A DNA stretch of 64,000 nt. Origin: Actinacidiphila sp. DG2A-62. Lineage in GTDB: Bacteria; Actinomycetota; Actinomycetes; Streptomycetales; Streptomycetaceae. The notes under the pieces are model-generated. The model had not been told where the DNA came from. It worked only from the letters and a program-made list of their open reading frames with translations, and made no database searches. The position numbers and the translations under genes were made by a program. Below, piece after piece: positions 62,775 to 64,000 of this stretch; the stretch's first letter is position 1, and each line of letters begins with the position of its first letter. The DNA lies in contig NZ_JAYMGI010000002.1 of assembly GCF_035825295.1 (NCBI RefSeq), forward strand, positions 5,633,501-5,697,500, written 5' to 3'.

Positions 62775-63521
62775 GTGAGCCGTCGAAGCAGGACGAGCCG
62801 TCGAGGCGAGACGCCGCCCACGCCCACGCCCGTTCCCGCGCCCACTCCCAAGCCCGCGCCCCCGCAGGCGCGGCGGGGCCGGGCGGCGGCGCGCGGGGCC
62901 GTGGCCGTGGGGGCCGTGGTGCTGGTGATCGCGGCGGGCGCCGTGCCGGCTGTCGCGGACGACAACCCGCCGCCGTCCGCGGGCGAGCCCGCGCCCACCG
63001 CGCCGGTGCCGATCGACACCGCCTCGCCGGGGCTGAGGCTCTCCGCGGGCGCCACCCTCGCCCCGCCCAAGGTGCTGGACATCGTCTCGGTCACCGACCA
63101 GAGCACGGTCTCCGCGGGCAAGCCGGAGCAGCGGCAGGAGACGTCGAACAGCACGGTCACCTACGCCCTTCAGTCCGAGGTGCTCTTCCCCAAGGACAGC
63201 GCGACGCTCTCGCCCACCGCGACCTCCCGCATCCAGGCGATCGCCAAGGACATCAACACGCGTCACGTCACGTCACCCATCCGTGTCTTCGGGTTCACCG
63301 ACGACCTGGGCAGCAGCGAGCACGGCGACGTCCTGTCCAAGGCCAGGGCCCAGGCGGTGTACAAAGTCCTGGCAATGCAGCTGACCGCGCTGGGTGATCC
63401 CTCGCACACGTTCCAGGTACGCGGCTACGGCGAGGACTATCCGATTGCCGACAATTCCTCCGAATCCGGGCGGGAGCAGAACCGCCGGGTCGAGATCACC
63501 TTCACGCCACCTGGTGCATAA
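62775..63521 (+). CDS. OmpA-domain secreted protein
   Basis: The 248-residue protein has a Pro-rich cytoplasmic start, a signal-like helix (AVAVGAVVLVIAAGAVPAVA) and an OmpA/MotB domain (about 120-245): LFPKDSATLSPTATSRIQAI, GFTDDLGSSEHGDVLSKARA and SGREQNRRVEITF. The domain binds diaminopimelate peptidoglycan. It could anchor the pilus or its lipoprotein to the cell wall. GTG 62775 has GGGAGGGG about eight bases upstream. It is the last gene of the Tad operon. Confidence 0.88.
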   Translation: MSRRSRTSRRGETPPTPTPVPAPTPKPAPPQARRGRAAARGAVAVGAVVLVIAAGAVPAVADDNPPPSAGEPAPTAPVPIDTASPGLRLSAGATLAPPKVLDIVSVTDQSTVSAGKPEQRQETSNSTVTYALQSEVLFPKDSATLSPTATSRIQAIAKDINTRHVTSPIRVFGFTDDLGSSEHGDVLSKARAQAVYKVLAMQLTALGDPSHTFQVRGYGEDYPIADNSSESGREQNRRVEITFTPPGA

Positions 63522-63567
63522 GTGCCTGAGTCCGCCCCCGGACGCGGTACGGTGTAACTCCCCCCTC

Positions 63568-63601
63568 GGGCCGGTTCGCTCTCCCCCCTGCGAACCGGCC
63601 C
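63568..63601 (+). terminator. terminator of the Tad operon
   Basis: GGGCCGGTTCGC (63568-63579) and GCGAACCGGCCC (63590-63601) form a perfect 12-base-pair stem followed by GTTTCTT, a short U-rich tract. It is the most canonical intrinsic terminator in the window. Confidence 0.88.
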
Positions 63602-63646
63602 GTTTCTTATGCCCGGACGGCCGCCGCGGCGTCGTAGATTGCCCGC

Positions 63647-64000
63647 ATGGCGCAGAAGCGGGCGGAGTACGACAAAGCGGGGCGTGGACCAGGGGCACGC
63701 GGCGGGGTGCGGATCGGCCCGCGGGCCGGCGTGCGTGGCGCGGCGGTGCTTGTGCTGACCGCCGCCGCGGCGGGCTGCTCGGTCGGGCAGGGCGCGCCCG
63801 ACGGCTGGCGCTACCAGCGGCACGGCCCGGTCGCCGTGGCCCTCCCCAAGACCTGGCGCGCGACCGCGGACGGCGCGCTGCTGCGCGGCCCCGGTGGCCG
63901 CGCCGACGCGGGGCTGAGCCTGACGGCGACGACCGCGACCCCTTCTGCCGCGGGCCTCGCGGGTTCTGCCGGTCCCGCCGGTCCCGCCGGTTCTGCCGCG
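63647..64000 (+). CDS. lipoprotein, truncated by the window end
   Basis: The frame opens at ATG 63647 and is still open at 64000. It has a basic N-terminus, the helix GAAVLVLTAAAAG and the lipobox AAAGC near residue 43, then DGWRYQRHGPVAVALPKTW. This looks like a lipoprotein with a small globular domain, followed by an Ala/Gly/Pro/Ser repeat (GSAGPAGPAGSA). The 3' end and function are not visible. Confidence 0.7.
   Translation, partial: MAQKRAEYDKAGRGPGARGGVRIGPRAGVRGAAVLVLTAAAAGCSVGQGAPDGWRYQRHGPVAVALPKTWRATADGALLRGPGGRADAGLSLTATTATPSAAGLAGSAGPAGPAGSAA

Overview
The window is very GC-rich, on the order of 75% by eye, with dense coding, G/C-biased third codon positions and frequent GTG starts. 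It carries mycothiol S-conjugate amidase, an LAxTG sortase substrate, a GGDEF cyclase, GTP-type PEP carboxykinase and a monoderm Tad/Flp pilus locus. This points to a Streptomycetaceae chromosome (Streptomyces or a close relative). The order birA, class III cyclase, enoyl-CoA hydratase, GGDEF cyclase, hutH, L,D-transpeptidase matches my memory of the S. coelicolor core; no database was searched. I saw no rRNA, tRNA, CRISPR array or complete insertion sequence.

Layout. 0.2-9.4 kb holds conserved core genes: biotin ligase, cAMP and c-di-GMP cyclases, histidase, a sortase substrate and a cell-wall L,D-transpeptidase. 9.4-13.9 kb is a xylose locus: ROK repressor and xylulokinase on the minus strand, divergent from xylose isomerase. 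Two genes here are damaged: the repressor has no stop codon and xylB has a frameshift. 13.9-21.8 kb encodes two overlapping paralogous secreted beta-rich proteins, a TetR regulator, an SGNH hydrolase and a secreted beta-helix protein. 21.8-33.0 kb is housekeeping and regulation: M48 protease, metB, a sigma-like/membrane-protein/MarR operon, threonine dehydratase, a Drr-type ABC exporter behind an 18-bp palindrome, greA and mca. 33.1-34.1 kb is a scar of an RHS polymorphic toxin with an intact DUF1877 gene. 34.3-45.0 kb has a TetR regulator divergent from a frameshifted carboxylesterase, a DUF255 thioredoxin-fold protein, a D-aminoacylase, a KAP P-loop NTPase and an alanine-type aminotransferase. 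45.0-52.0 kb holds PEP carboxykinase, hemolysin III, and a D-serine dehydratase-like enzyme divergent from a kdgK-iclR-ridA operon. 52.1-53.6 kb is a frameshifted GH18 chitinase with a DasR-type operator. 53.9-63.5 kb is a Tad/Flp pilus operon ending in lipoprotein and OmpA-domain genes. A partial lipoprotein gene runs off the end.

Working together. The Tad genes (CpaB, a CpaE-TadE fusion, TadE, TadA, TadB, TadC, Flp, TadG, lipoprotein, OmpA) overlap or nearly touch and look like one transcript. The most unusual gene is the fusion: a prepilin-peptidase motif sits exactly at its junction, so cleavage would separate the ATPase from the pseudopilin. The D-serine dehydratase-like enzyme and divergent RidA fit an imine-producing step and its clearance.

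Caution. At least six single-base frameshifts (xylB, two in the esterase, two compensating in the KAP gene, one in the chitinase) and one missing stop suggest that this assembly contains residual indels. Broken genes should be checked against reads before a biological reading. Families of short in-frame tandem repeats and dispersed inverted-repeat elements are a second feature of this genome.
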